64,000 nt of DNA, from positions 1 through 64,000 of the forward strand of contig NZ_SJKA01000011.1 in NCBI RefSeq assembly GCF_004331435.1, written 5' to 3'. Shown here piece by piece: positions 57,401 through 64,000 of this stretch. Under the pieces are notes generated by a model. It saw only the letters and a list, made by a program, of their open reading frames with translations. It made no database searches and was not told where the DNA came from. The stretch's first letter is position 1; the number at the start of each line of letters is the position of its first letter. Source of the stretch: Kribbella sindirgiensis (lineage in GTDB: Bacteria > Actinomycetota > Actinomycetes > Propionibacteriales > Kribbellaceae). A program made the translations under genes and the position numbers.

Positions 57401-58248
57401 GAGCGGAACGCGACCGCGCCGTCCTCCCAGTCGACCGTGCGGTCGTTGTTCGCGTCGGGGGTGACGACGACCTTCGCCCACGGGAGCGGTTCGGTGTACG
57501 GCGACGTGTCGGCACGGTACGTCCATTGGCCGCTCCACACGCCGACGCGGGTACTGCCGTCGGCGGCCTTGCGGGCGCGGTGCCAGAACCGGGCGCCGTC
57601 GTCGACCGATGGCCCGGACGGCTTGTCGTACACCGAGTTCGACTCGATGCCCGCCGCGAGACCGCTGGTGTTGACGAACGCGTACGCCGCACCGGTCGCG
57701 GCCGGATCGCCCGGCGTGCTCGCGGTGACCGGAGTGATCTTGTCGGCGGTACGGGTCGAATCCGGATCCAGCGTGGTGAACGCGGTCGTCGCGCCGGCGT
57801 CCGTACTCGCCACCGAGACCAGGTCGTGGTCGGGGATGTCGATGGTGTGCACCCGGCTCGCGTCGCTGTCGCGCACCGCGTCGATCGCGAACGTCGTCAC
57901 CCGGCCGGTCACGCTCAGACTCGCGTCGAGCTCGACGCCGGGAAGGGCGTCGAAGACCAGTGTGTACGACGCTCGCGCGCCGTCGACCGTCGGTGTCGCC
58001 GCGAGATGCGCGGTGCGGGCCACCCCGTCGATCGTGACCGTCGAGATCGCGTCCGGCTGACCCCCGAGGGCCTGCCCGGAGGCGTTGTCGACGTACTTGA
58101 CCACCCGGGGAAAGTCCGCCCCGACAGTGACCGTCAACTCCGGCGACCGCAACGTGAGATCACCAGCAGCATGCGCACCTGAAGGCACGCCCAGCACACC
58201 GGCAGCCAACGCTACAGCCAGTACTCCACACCCCACTGAACGTTTCAT
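54496..58248 (-). CDS. Secreted GH101-like endo-alpha-N-acetylgalactosaminidase
   Basis: A 1250-residue exported protein (signal MKRSVGCGVLAVALAAGVLG, cleavage near AHA-AG). After an N-terminal beta domain the catalytic barrel (about 290-640) has YIDVYYQSGW (candidate nucleophile D449) and IATEWADRHERTSLWSHWAN (candidate acid/base E475). C-terminal modules: a CBM-like domain (about 695-830), a GH101-type galactose-binding module (about 840-1010, FEHVDQGWGPFVKGDAGG), an NPCBM-associated domain (about 1013-1095) and an F5/8C domain (1106-1250). GH101 enzymes release the Galbeta1-3GalNAc core from Ser/Thr in mucin-type glycoproteins. Exact specificity is inferred from domain order. Confidence 0.88.
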   Translation of the reverse strand: MKRSVGCGVLAVALAAGVLGVPSGAHAAGDLTLRSPELTVTVGADFPRVVKYVDNASGQALGGQPDAISTVTIDGVARTAHLAATPTVDGARASYTLVFDALPGVELDASLSVTGRVTTFAIDAVRDSDASRVHTIDIPDHDLVSVASTDAGATTAFTTLDPDSTRTADKITPVTASTPGDPAATGAAYAFVNTSGLAAGIESNSVYDKPSGPSVDDGARFWHRARKAADGSTRVGVWSGQWTYRADTSPYTEPLPWAKVVVTPDANNDRTVDWEDGAVAFRSIMTEPNGGDQVKNRVITHIPFNFASQATHPFLRTLDDVKRISLATDGLGQMAVLKGYGAEGHDSAHPDYGGNYNTRAGGLTDLNTLLKQGKSWNASFGVHVNATESYPEANAFSEELVDKNAKGWNWLNQSYYIKQRPDLASGNIVKRFQQLRDETDKNLQELYIDVYYQSGWLADGLSRQLADQGWQIATEWADRHERTSLWSHWANDLDYGGATNKGLNSQIIRFVRNHEKDVWNHDPILGQTAIVEFEGWTGETDWNAFYANIWQRNLPTKFLQQQKILDWNSGDITFTGGVRGAVENGKRAVYVGNAKVLDGDKYLLPWDNNKKLYHYNPAGGRTTWQLPSAFAGVSTFTAYQLTDTGRAKPTTIRANHGTITVDAIPGRPYVIYPVAAPQPRTAAWGEGSHLKDPGFNAGNLQAWNATGGATIATLDNGQHVVQLGTRASSISQRITGLTAGRTYSASVWVEVEPGKSRTTTLTVDGVRNQVIRSTAQNMVAADDKHEAYYQRARVVFTAKGTTADLAIGAVASAARVRVDDVRVVETTRPAAGLVDDFEHVDQGWGPFVKGDAGGVTDPRTVLAPKHAPYTQAGWNGKLVDDVLDGNWSLKSHEENQGLVYRTAPWTVNFQPGHKYKVSFDYESGRAGQYAWVQGVDRPASVEVKATPIGEQRTKATFNQEFVAGCGGDYWVGLRKLTDGGDQADFIMDNFAVTDLGTTSQPADCTSVAVSGLTGLVSGEANTVATTFTNNDVVAAGNITLGLTAPDGWTVTATTPATHATVAAGTSVTTTWDVTPPAGTPEGKYPVTATGGQATISAEATVLPPGIVPQSRIKVAAVSSEDVATGGAATMALDGNPSTLWHSAWSEVSTPAGYPHYMTLDLGSTYQVNGFGYLPRQSGTNGMFKGYEIYVSADGQDWGTPVATGQFPNSTAVQRVDFTAKPGRYVKFVGTSSLNGAVFGSAAEFNVYGTH

Positions 58249-58329
58249 GCCGACGAAGTTCGCACGTAACCGCTAACTCGTCAAGAGAAACGAACAGTAA
58301 TGAACAACTTCCGCTCCCGTCGACCCACC

Positions 58330-58382
58330 TTGAGCACCCACCAACCGTTTCGGCGGCCCCGGGATGGTTGGTGGGGGCCCAA
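58330..58382. repeat. 53-bp inverted repeat, first of a tandem pair
   Basis: Arms 58330-58346 and 58366-58382 pair at 15 of 17 positions; they contain CACCCACCAACC and GGTTGGTGGG. The loop begins GTTTCGGCGG. The second copy is 14 bases further on. Located between the start of the GH101 gene and the end of the fumarylacetoacetase gene. Confidence 0.75.
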
Positions 58383-58396
58383 GGACGAAAATCCCA

Positions 58397-58453
58397 CTTT
58401 GGGCACGCACCAACCGTTTCGGCGGCTCGCGCGTGGTTGGTGGGTGCCCAAAG
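58397..58453. repeat. 57-bp inverted repeat, second of a tandem pair
   Basis: CTTTGGGCACGCACCAACC (58397-58415) pairs with 58435-58453 at 18 of 19 positions. The loop again begins GTTTCGGCGG, so this is a duplicate of the preceding repeat. Its GGTTGGTGGGTG resembles the GTTGGTGAGTG end of the 100-bp elements, a possible family link. It ends 28 bases from the fumarylacetoacetase stop, for which it may act as a terminator. Confidence 0.75.
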
Positions 58454-58480
58454 ACGCCGCTGCGGGGTCGGCGCGGGGTG

Positions 58481-59695
58481 TTAGGCGGGTGGGGTGGCCG
58501 CGGGGGTGATTCGGCCGGTGACCTCGCCGAGGCCGAGGCGGGAGCCGTTGGTTGGGTTGGCCCAGGCGGAGATCGTGACCTCGTCGCCGTCCTCGAGGAA
58601 CGTGTGCTCCTTGCCGGCCACGAGCAGCGGCTCGCGGCCGCCCCAGCTGAGCTCGATGAACGAGCCGCGCTGGTCCTTGGCCGGACCGCTGACGGTGCCG
58701 GACGCGTAGAGGTCGCCGGTGCGGACGCTGGCTCCGTTGACGGTCATGTGGGCGAGCATCTGCGCGGGCGACCAGTAGATGTCGCGGTACGGCGGGGTGC
58801 TCACCAGGTGGCCGTTCAACCTGACCTCGAACGTGATGTCGAAGTTCGTCAGGTCCGGTCCGTCGAGGTACGGGAGGACGGGTGGATTCTGCGCCGGGAG
58901 GCGGACGGCGGAGGGGGCGAGGGCGTCGAGGGAGACGACCCAGGGCGAGATGGAGGTCGCGAAGGACTTGCCGAGGAACGGGCCGAGGGGCACGTACTCC
59001 CAGGCCTGCAGGTCGCGGGCGGACCAGTCGTTGACGACCACCACGCCGTACACGTGGTCCGCGAAATCCTCAACAGGAACAGGCTTTCCGAGCGTTGACG
59101 GCGTACCGACGACGTAGCCGAGCTCCACCTCGATGTCGAGCCGCTGGGACGGCCCGAAGGTCGGTGCCGCGGCGTCCGGGGCCTTGCGCTGGCCGGACGG
59201 GCGGACGATGTCGGTGCCGCTGGCAACGATCGTGCCGGCCCGGCCGTGGTAGCCGACCGGCAGGTGCTTCCAGTTCGGCAGCAGCGGCTCGGAGTCCGGG
59301 CGGAACAGCCGGCCGAGGTTCGAGGCGTGCTGTTCGGAGGCGTAGAAGTCGACGTAGTCGCCGACCTCGAACGGCAGCTGCATCGTCACCGCGGACTGCG
59401 GGATCAGGTGCGGCTCGACGGCGTCCCGGTCGTTCTCGTTGCGCACCAGGTCGAGCAGCCAGTTCCGCGTCGCGCGCCAGGCCGGGCGGCCGAGCGCGAG
59501 AAACGCGTTCAGCGTCGGCTCGGCGAACAGTTGCGCGCCGTCCAGCATCTGCGCGGACGCGACGGGCGCGAGGTCGATGATCTGGTCGCCGATGGCCGCA
59601 CCCACCCGCGGCTCCTCGTCGCCGTGCCGGAACACACCGAGCGGCAGATTCTCCGCCCCGAACGGCGAGCCGTCGGGGATGTCGATCCAGCTCAT
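58481..59695 (-). CDS. fahA: Fumarylacetoacetase
   Basis: A 404-residue enzyme from the ATG at 59695, which overlaps the upstream stop (ATGA). N-terminal SH3-like part MSWIDIPDGSPFGAENLPLG; catalytic part with DFYASEQHASNLGRLFRPDS, LPVGYHGRAGTIVASGTDIV (catalytic His), DIEVELGYVVGTPS (metal Glu), VVVVNDWSARDLQAWEYVPL GPFLGKSFATS (metal Asp) and SGTVSGPAKDQRGSFIELSW. It splits fumarylacetoacetate into fumarate and acetoacetate, the last step of tyrosine breakdown. Length normal. Confidence 0.97.
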   Translation of the reverse strand: MSWIDIPDGSPFGAENLPLGVFRHGDEEPRVGAAIGDQIIDLAPVASAQMLDGAQLFAEPTLNAFLALGRPAWRATRNWLLDLVRNENDRDAVEPHLIPQSAVTMQLPFEVGDYVDFYASEQHASNLGRLFRPDSEPLLPNWKHLPVGYHGRAGTIVASGTDIVRPSGQRKAPDAAAPTFGPSQRLDIEVELGYVVGTPSTLGKPVPVEDFADHVYGVVVVNDWSARDLQAWEYVPLGPFLGKSFATSISPWVVSLDALAPSAVRLPAQNPPVLPYLDGPDLTNFDITFEVRLNGHLVSTPPYRDIYWSPAQMLAHMTVNGASVRTGDLYASGTVSGPAKDQRGSFIELSWGGREPLLVAGKEHTFLEDGDEVTISAWANPTNGSRLGLGEVTGRITPAATPPA

Positions 59696-60540
59696 TCCAT
59701 CAACCCCAGCGTCTTCAGGTCGGCCAATGGTTCGTCGATGCTGCAGGAGCCGAACGACGTGACCCACCGGCGGGTGCTCGCCGCCTGCTCGTCGGACAAC
59801 TCACCCGCCCGCGCCGCGAGTACGGTGCCGTCCCGCTCGGCCAGAAGATGTTCGAGCTCGTCCTGCGATGCACCGTCCAGCGACGCCCGGGTGGCGAGCA
59901 GCACGTTGAGGAACCCGTGGTGCTCGAATCCGGTGTCCGCAGCCGTATGCCGGACCGCGTTGTGCAGCCCGGCCGTGCACTTGAAGGGCACCTCGCGATC
60001 CAGGCACGCGGTGATGAACGCGGCGACCTGGTGCTCCGACGGGAACAGTGCCGCATCCAGTCCGCCGGTGCGGAGTTTCGCGGCGTACCCGGCGTCGGCG
60101 ACCACGTCGAGGGCGCGTTCCCAGGCGCCGTCCAGGCCGAGTTCGACGTACGCCGTCTCCTCGTCGAGGCAGTCGTCACACGCCCGGACCACGCGCAGCG
60201 CGTTCCGGGACAGGTCGTCCTCGTCCCGCAGTCGCACCTCGACCGCGGTCACCTCGACGTCCTTCGACCGGTCTCCCCACCGGATCACCGGCTCGATCCC
60301 GCCGGCGCCGCCGGAGATCACGACTGCCACACGGAGCGGTGCCGTGCCGGTGCGGGCGGCTTCGGCGGCGACTTTCATCAGGTCGTCGTCGGTGCAGACG
60401 AACGTGCCGACCAGGTCGGCGTACGACGACCGGCGGTGGACGTGGTGGGCCGCGACGGCCTCGGCGAGCGGCAGGTTGCCCGGCGGGAACATCGAGGCGT
60501 CGTCGACCAGGTGCCGGTACAGCGCAGGGACGGTTGACAT
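59692..60540 (-). CDS. Conserved unknown protein of the homogentisate cluster
   Basis: A 282-residue soluble protein: MSTVPALYRHLVDDASMFPP, a strand FVCTDDDLMKVAAEAARTG, then VAVVISGGAGGIEPVIRWGD, YVELGLDGAW, AAKLRTGGLDAALFPSEHQV and VPFKCTAGLHNAVRHTAADT GFEHHGFLNV. The repeating 'hhELGL..KLRTGG..FKCTAGLH' strand pattern suggests a TIM barrel, with conserved-looking Lys/Arg/His (KLRTGG, FKCTAGLH) as possible active-site residues. No family name is known to me. It overlaps fahA by 4 bases and is divergent from hmgA, so it almost certainly belongs to the pathway. The isomerase step has no recognised gene in this window, making this protein a candidate. Confidence 0.85.
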   Translation of the reverse strand: MSTVPALYRHLVDDASMFPPGNLPLAEAVAAHHVHRRSSYADLVGTFVCTDDDLMKVAAEAARTGTAPLRVAVVISGGAGGIEPVIRWGDRSKDVEVTAVEVRLRDEDDLSRNALRVVRACDDCLDEETAYVELGLDGAWERALDVVADAGYAAKLRTGGLDAALFPSEHQVAAFITACLDREVPFKCTAGLHNAVRHTAADTGFEHHGFLNVLLATRASLDGASQDELEHLLAERDGTVLAARAGELSDEQAASTRRWVTSFGSCSIDEPLADLKTLGLME

Positions 60541-60614
60541 GGGTCGAAGCCTAACGGATGCTTTCGGTAAGCGGACGCGCGCGTTCGATTAACGTACACT
60601 CTGGAGTAGTTCTG

Positions 60615-61808
60615 ATGGCGTTCTACCGGCAGGTCGGGGAAGTTCCACCGAAGCGGCACACACAGTTCCGGAAACCGGACGGCGGGCTGTACTACGAGGA
60701 GCTGATGGGGGAGGAGGGGTTCTCGTCGGACTCCTCGTTGCTGTATCACGCCGGCGTCCCGTCCGCGATCGTCGACTCCCAGGTGTGGGACCTGCCGGAT
60801 CTCGCCACCGTCCCGAACCACCCGCTCACACCGCGGCACCTGAAGCTGCACGACCTCTTCACCGACACTTCGAAGACCAACCCGGTCGAGGATCGCCGGC
60901 TGGTGCTGGGCAACGGCGACGTCCGGATCTCGTACGTCGTGGCCGAGCAGCCGTCGCCGTACTACCGGAACGCGATCGGTGACGAGTGCGTGTACGTCGA
61001 GAAGGGGTCGGCGACCGTGGAGACCGTGTTCGGCGTGCTGAACGCGGTCCAGGGCGACTACGTGATCATCCCGCGCGCGACCACGCACCGCTGGCTGCCC
61101 GGGCCGGAGGGCGTGCACGCGTACGCGATCGAGGCCAATTCGCACATCGCGCCGCCGAAGCGCTACCTGTCCCGGTACGGGCAGTTCCTCGAGCACGCGC
61201 CGTACTGCGAACGCGACCTGCACCCCACCACCGAGCCGCTCGTGGTCGAGGCGACCGACGTCGAGGTGCTGGTGAAGCACCGCGGCAACGGCGCCGGGGG
61301 GATCGTCGGCAGCCGGATGACGTACGCGACGCACCCGTTCGACGTGGTCGGGTGGGACGGCTGCCTGTACCCGTACACGTTCAACGTCAGCGACTTCGAG
61401 CCGATCACCGGGCGGGTGCACCAGCCGCCGCCCGTGCACCAGGTGTTCGAGGGGTACAACTTCGTGGTCTGCAACTTCGTGCCGCGGAAGGTCGACTACC
61501 ACCCGTTGTCGGTGCCGGTGCCGTACTACCACTCGAACGTCGACTCCGACGAGGTGATGTTCTACTGCGGCGGCGACTACGAGGCGCGGAAGGGCTCCGG
61601 GATCGGCCTCGGCTCGATCTCGCTGCACCCCGGCGGGTACGCGCACGGGCCGCAGCCGTCGGCGATCGAGGCCTCGCTGGGCGCCGAGCGCTTCGAGGAA
61701 CTGGCCGTCATGGTCGACACCTTCCGCCCGCTCGAACTCGGCGAGGCCGGCCAGGCGGTCGACGACGGCGTCTACGCCTGGACCTGGGCCGGCCGCCACA
61801 AGGGCTGA
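60615..61808 (+). CDS. hmgA: Homogentisate 1,2-dioxygenase
   Basis: A 397-residue enzyme, ATG at 60615 with GGAG upstream. Markers: MAFYRQVGEVPPKRHTQFRK, VSYVVAEQ-type core, ERDLHPTTEPLVVEATDVEV, WDGCLYPYTFNVSDFEPITG, VHQPPPVHQVFEGYNFVVCN F, and PYYHSNVDSDEVMFYCGGDY followed by SISLHPGGYAHGPQPSAIEA, which hold the His and Glu iron ligands of the family (HSNVDSDE, HPGGYAHGPQP). It opens homogentisate to maleylacetoacetate. Shorter than the about 430-residue proteobacterial type, as usual in actinobacteria. The 74-base gap to the divergent unknown gene carries the shared promoters. Confidence 0.96.
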   Translation: MAFYRQVGEVPPKRHTQFRKPDGGLYYEELMGEEGFSSDSSLLYHAGVPSAIVDSQVWDLPDLATVPNHPLTPRHLKLHDLFTDTSKTNPVEDRRLVLGNGDVRISYVVAEQPSPYYRNAIGDECVYVEKGSATVETVFGVLNAVQGDYVIIPRATTHRWLPGPEGVHAYAIEANSHIAPPKRYLSRYGQFLEHAPYCERDLHPTTEPLVVEATDVEVLVKHRGNGAGGIVGSRMTYATHPFDVVGWDGCLYPYTFNVSDFEPITGRVHQPPPVHQVFEGYNFVVCNFVPRKVDYHPLSVPVPYYHSNVDSDEVMFYCGGDYEARKGSGIGLGSISLHPGGYAHGPQPSAIEASLGAERFEELAVMVDTFRPLELGEAGQAVDDGVYAWTWAGRHKG

Positions 61809-61854
61809 CAGCACAAACTGACGGAGACACGCCCACTGTGGGATTCTGTCCTCT

Positions 61855-62553
61855 GTGAGTGAGGACGGGGACGTAGCTTCGCTGGTTGCAGACGACAGTG
61901 CCGCAGAGGTCGAGCCGGAGGTGCAGGTGCCGCCACGGGATCCGGGGCAGCCGTTCGTGGTCGGGATCGACCGGGACGCTGTACTGCGGCGCCGTGAGGT
62001 GGTGCGGACCGTCGAGCGGCGCGGTGCGTGGGTGACGCTGGCCCTCGGCACGATCGGGATCGTGGCCGCGATCTACGCGCTGATCGCGTTCCGCGGCTCC
62101 GGGATGTGGCCGTTCGCGCTGTTGTTGATCGCGGCAATGATCCCACTGGTGCTCAGCACGGTGCTCGTGTACCGCCTGCAGGCCGAGCGCGTGGAGTGGT
62201 ACGACGCCAACGAGCTGCCGCCCGTGGCGATGCGGATCTCCGCCAAGGGACTCGAGCTGGCCTGCGACGGCGCCGCGTTCCCCGTCGTACTGCCGTGGGC
62301 GACCGTCCGCGGCTTCACCCAGCACAAGCTCCTCGGCCAGTACATGCTCGACCTGGCCCTGGTCCGGGGCGTCGGTGCGACGACGGCCGGTGTCCGCGGC
62401 CTCGACCAGCCGTCGGTCCGCAGCGTCGTCAAGCCGAACCCGCTCCTGCGCCCCACCGGCATGTTCCTGGTGAAGGCCCTCGACCAGCCGGTGCACGTCA
62501 TCGACGAGGCAATCAAGCACTTCTCCGACGGCACCGCGGGCGTGCTGCGCTGA
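61855..62553 (+). CDS. Membrane protein, YcxB-like layout, paralogue 1
   Basis: A 232-residue protein, GTG start. An acidic N-terminus (MSEDGDVASLVADDSAAEVE) precedes FVVGIDRDAVLRRREVVRTV, two spans (AWVTLALGTIGIVAAIYALI and WPFALLLIAAMIPLVLSTVL) and a cytoplasmic beta domain (VAMRISAKGLELACDGAAFP VVLPWATVRGF). It closes with ALDQPVHVIDEAIKHFSDGT. Domain order (two spans, PH-like domain with 'LPW..V.GF') resembles YcxB-type proteins. The next gene is a clear paralogue, 39 bases away. Function unknown. Confidence 0.75.
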   Translation: MSEDGDVASLVADDSAAEVEPEVQVPPRDPGQPFVVGIDRDAVLRRREVVRTVERRGAWVTLALGTIGIVAAIYALIAFRGSGMWPFALLLIAAMIPLVLSTVLVYRLQAERVEWYDANELPPVAMRISAKGLELACDGAAFPVVLPWATVRGFTQHKLLGQYMLDLALVRGVGATTAGVRGLDQPSVRSVVKPNPLLRPTGMFLVKALDQPVHVIDEAIKHFSDGTAGVLR

Positions 62554-62592
62554 CCCCCGACCGCTGACCTGCCGACCTGCAAGGCTCGAGGC

Positions 62593-63198
62593 ATGAACGA
62601 GAGCTTCGTGGTCGGTCTGAGGCGCGACGAGATGTTGCGCCGGCGTAGCACAGTCCGCCGGGTTCGGATGATCAGCGGTGGATTCACGCTGCTGATTTCG
62701 ATGGCCGGCCTGGCCCTGTCGATCTGGCTGACGTTCTGGCTCGGCGGTTCGTGGGCCATGGGCGCGATGATGATCGCCTGCATGGTGTTCCTCTTCGGGA
62801 GCAGCCTCGTCCCGTTCGTCCAGTGGGGCAAGCTGAAACGCTGGTACGCCGGCGCGGACCTCCCGCCGTACGCATTGCGGATGACCGCCGCCGGACTCGA
62901 GCTCGGTGTGGAAGGTGCACCGGCGCCGGTCGTCCTGCCCTGGCCGGCAGTGGTGGGGTTCCGGCGGAAGCGGAGGCTCGGGCAGCCGCTCTTGCAGGTC
63001 GTCGTACAGCCCGGGGTCACCGCCGACAGCCCGGGTGTGAGTGGTCTCGACCAGCCGGTTGTCCGGGCACTGCTGCGGCGGAGCCGGCGGGTCAAGACTG
63101 CCGGTATCTACAGCGTCGCGTCTCTTGACCAGCCGGTTGAGGCCATCGATCAGGCGCTGCGGTACTTCTCGAACGGGGTAGCGGCGGTGGCTCGCTAA
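62593..63198 (+). CDS. Membrane protein, YcxB-like layout, paralogue 2
   Basis: A 201-residue protein whose plan matches the preceding gene: FVVGLRRDEMLRRRSTVRRV, two spans (SGGFTLLISMAGLALSIWLT and WAMGAMMIACMVFLFGSSLV), then ALRMTAAGLELGVEGAPAPV VLPWPAVVGFRRKRRLGQPL and the end SLDQPVEAIDQALRYFSNGV. Tandem duplication is evident; the two diverged strongly, and the acidic N-terminus is missing here. The stop overlaps that of the convergent deacetylase by 4 bases. Function unknown. Confidence 0.75.
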   Translation: MNESFVVGLRRDEMLRRRSTVRRVRMISGGFTLLISMAGLALSIWLTFWLGGSWAMGAMMIACMVFLFGSSLVPFVQWGKLKRWYAGADLPPYALRMTAAGLELGVEGAPAPVVLPWPAVVGFRRKRRLGQPLLQVVVQPGVTADSPGVSGLDQPVVRALLRRSRRVKTAGIYSVASLDQPVEAIDQALRYFSNGVAAVAR

Positions 63199-63995
63199 CA
63201 GGGCAGGGCGCGGTACGTGTAGCCGAGCTTGGTGAGTTTGGTCAGGGCTCGGTCGAGGGCGGCGACGGTTTGGGAGCGGTTGCCGCCGCCGTCGTGCATC
63301 AGGATGATCGCGCCGGGACGGGCGCCGGCCATGATCGCGTTCTCGATGTGCGCCGCGCCGGGTTTCTCCCAGTCCTTCGTGTCGACGTCCCAGAGCACCT
63401 GCCGCTGGTGGTACGCCGCGGCGATCGCCTGGATCTTCGTGTTCGTGGCGCCGGTCGGCGGCCGCAGGCACTTCGACTTCACGCCCATCGCGATCTCCTG
63501 CCGTACCTTCGCGTCCGGCAGCAGGGTCAGCGTCTTGTGGTCCCAGGTGTGGTTGCCGACGGTGTGCCCGGCGGCCCGCTCGGCGGCGATCAGTTCCGGG
63601 TACTGCGCCACCTGGATCCCGAGCACGAAGAACGTCGCCTGCGCCTTGTGCTTGCGCAGCAGCTGCAGGACCTTCGGGGTCCACTCGTGCTGCGGGCCGT
63701 CGTCGAAGGTCAGGTAGAGGACCTTCCCGTGCGCGGCCAGGTTCCAGTCGTCGGCGGGCGGCTTGGCGACCGGGTGCTTGACGGGCCGCGCGGGCTGCGT
63801 GGGTTGTTTGGTCGACGACGGTTCGCCGCGCTTGGACGTCACCGGCGTACCCAGCGGTTCGTGGCCGGCCGTCGGGGAGACCGGCGCGGCGGCAGACGTG
63901 ACGGAGTGCTCGGACGGCGTGGCGGCTTGGGCGAGGACGGCACCGCAGAGGAGGGCGGCGACCAACGGCAGGAGTTTGCCGGGCGGCTTGGTCAT
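63195..63995 (-). CDS. Secreted polysaccharide deacetylase (NodB domain, CE4)
   Basis: A 266-residue protein read from the ATG at 63995, five bases from the window edge, so an upstream start is possible. Signal-like MTKPPGKLLPLVAALLCGAV L, then a Ser/Thr/Pro/Lys-rich linker (about 30-85) and a NodB domain: YLTFDDGPQHEWTPKVLQLL (D98 catalytic, D99 metal), GNHTWDH (metal H149 and H153), CLRPPTGATNTKI, WDVDTKDW and IILMHDGGGNR (catalytic His). It removes acetyl groups from peptidoglycan, chitin or xylan; cell-wall modification is likely. Activity residues are complete. Confidence 0.93.
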   Translation of the reverse strand: MTKPPGKLLPLVAALLCGAVLAQAATPSEHSVTSAAAPVSPTAGHEPLGTPVTSKRGEPSSTKQPTQPARPVKHPVAKPPADDWNLAAHGKVLYLTFDDGPQHEWTPKVLQLLRKHKAQATFFVLGIQVAQYPELIAAERAAGHTVGNHTWDHKTLTLLPDAKVRQEIAMGVKSKCLRPPTGATNTKIQAIAAAYHQRQVLWDVDTKDWEKPGAAHIENAIMAGARPGAIILMHDGGGNRSQTVAALDRALTKLTKLGYTYRALPC

Positions 63996-64000
63996 GACGG

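Noticed and set aside
61708..63684. Long minus-strand frame across the two membrane paralogues
   Set aside because: Shadow of three well-supported genes; no motif, and it would run against the NodB gene in another frame.

Overview
The window reads as chromosomal DNA of a high-GC, soil-type actinobacterium. Evidence is the very G/C-rich third codon positions, frequent GTG (and a few TTG) starts, 1- to 14-base start/stop overlaps inside operons, and many TetR, LacI, IclR, MerR, AraC and XRE regulators. The gene mix resembles Kribbella and other Nocardioidales/Propionibacteriales, but that placement is inference. No rRNA, tRNA, CRISPR array, insertion sequence or prophage was recognised.

Layout. 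1-5.8 kb: a truncated HNH nuclease gene, a gap with a 17-bp tandem repeat, a broken and an intact RibD-C/DHFR-like gene, a TetR/Baeyer-Villiger-type monooxygenase pair around a perfect operator, and a membrane protein with a small partner. 6-12.8 kb: S9 peptidase, VapBC, and a MerR/membrane-protein/hydrolase module with two adjacent palindromes. 12.9-24 kb: a CaiB-family CoA transferase, then a divergent locus of LacI plus two unknown proteins against an eight-gene operon (IclR, four oligopeptide-type ABC components, histidine phosphatase, EEP-family phosphodiesterase, solute-binding lipoprotein). 24.2-28.9 kb: a sugar ABC transporter with its LacI repressor and matching operators. 29-34.2 kb: housekeeping genes (malic enzyme, VanZ, YqgE, DUF3039, Uma2, helicase). 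34.4-38.6 kb: two convergent secreted glucanases (GH87-like and GH16). 38.8-47 kb: small regulators and enzymes with one frameshifted membrane gene. 47.3-49.1 and 58.5-61.8 kb: tyrosine/homogentisate catabolism (Lrp, HPPD; fumarylacetoacetase, an unknown partner, homogentisate dioxygenase). 49.3-58.2 kb: a secreted protein behind a ribosome-site hairpin, a GlcD-like oxidase, a Cse-like lipoprotein/response regulator/kinase set and a very large GH101-like glycosidase. 61.9-64 kb: tandem membrane paralogues and a secreted polysaccharide deacetylase.

The most unusual signal is between the genes. Three about 100-bp inverted-repeat elements (14084, 24032, 47084) share near-identical ends but have largely different interiors. 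Each begins 3-5 bases after a stop codon. Two of the three, and several other long inverted repeats (42081, 42735, 47201, 58330, 58397), lie where genes converge or end, and some supply the stop codon and last residues of the neighbouring protein. They may be a family of oversized terminators or 3'-end RNA hairpins, or a non-autonomous repeat that targets gene ends.

Three other points stand out. An unknown 282-residue protein sits in the homogentisate cluster where a maleylacetoacetate isomerase is expected. A 12-bp stem hides the ribosome site of a secreted protein at 49320. A MerR-controlled membrane-protein/hydrolase module has no recognisable function.
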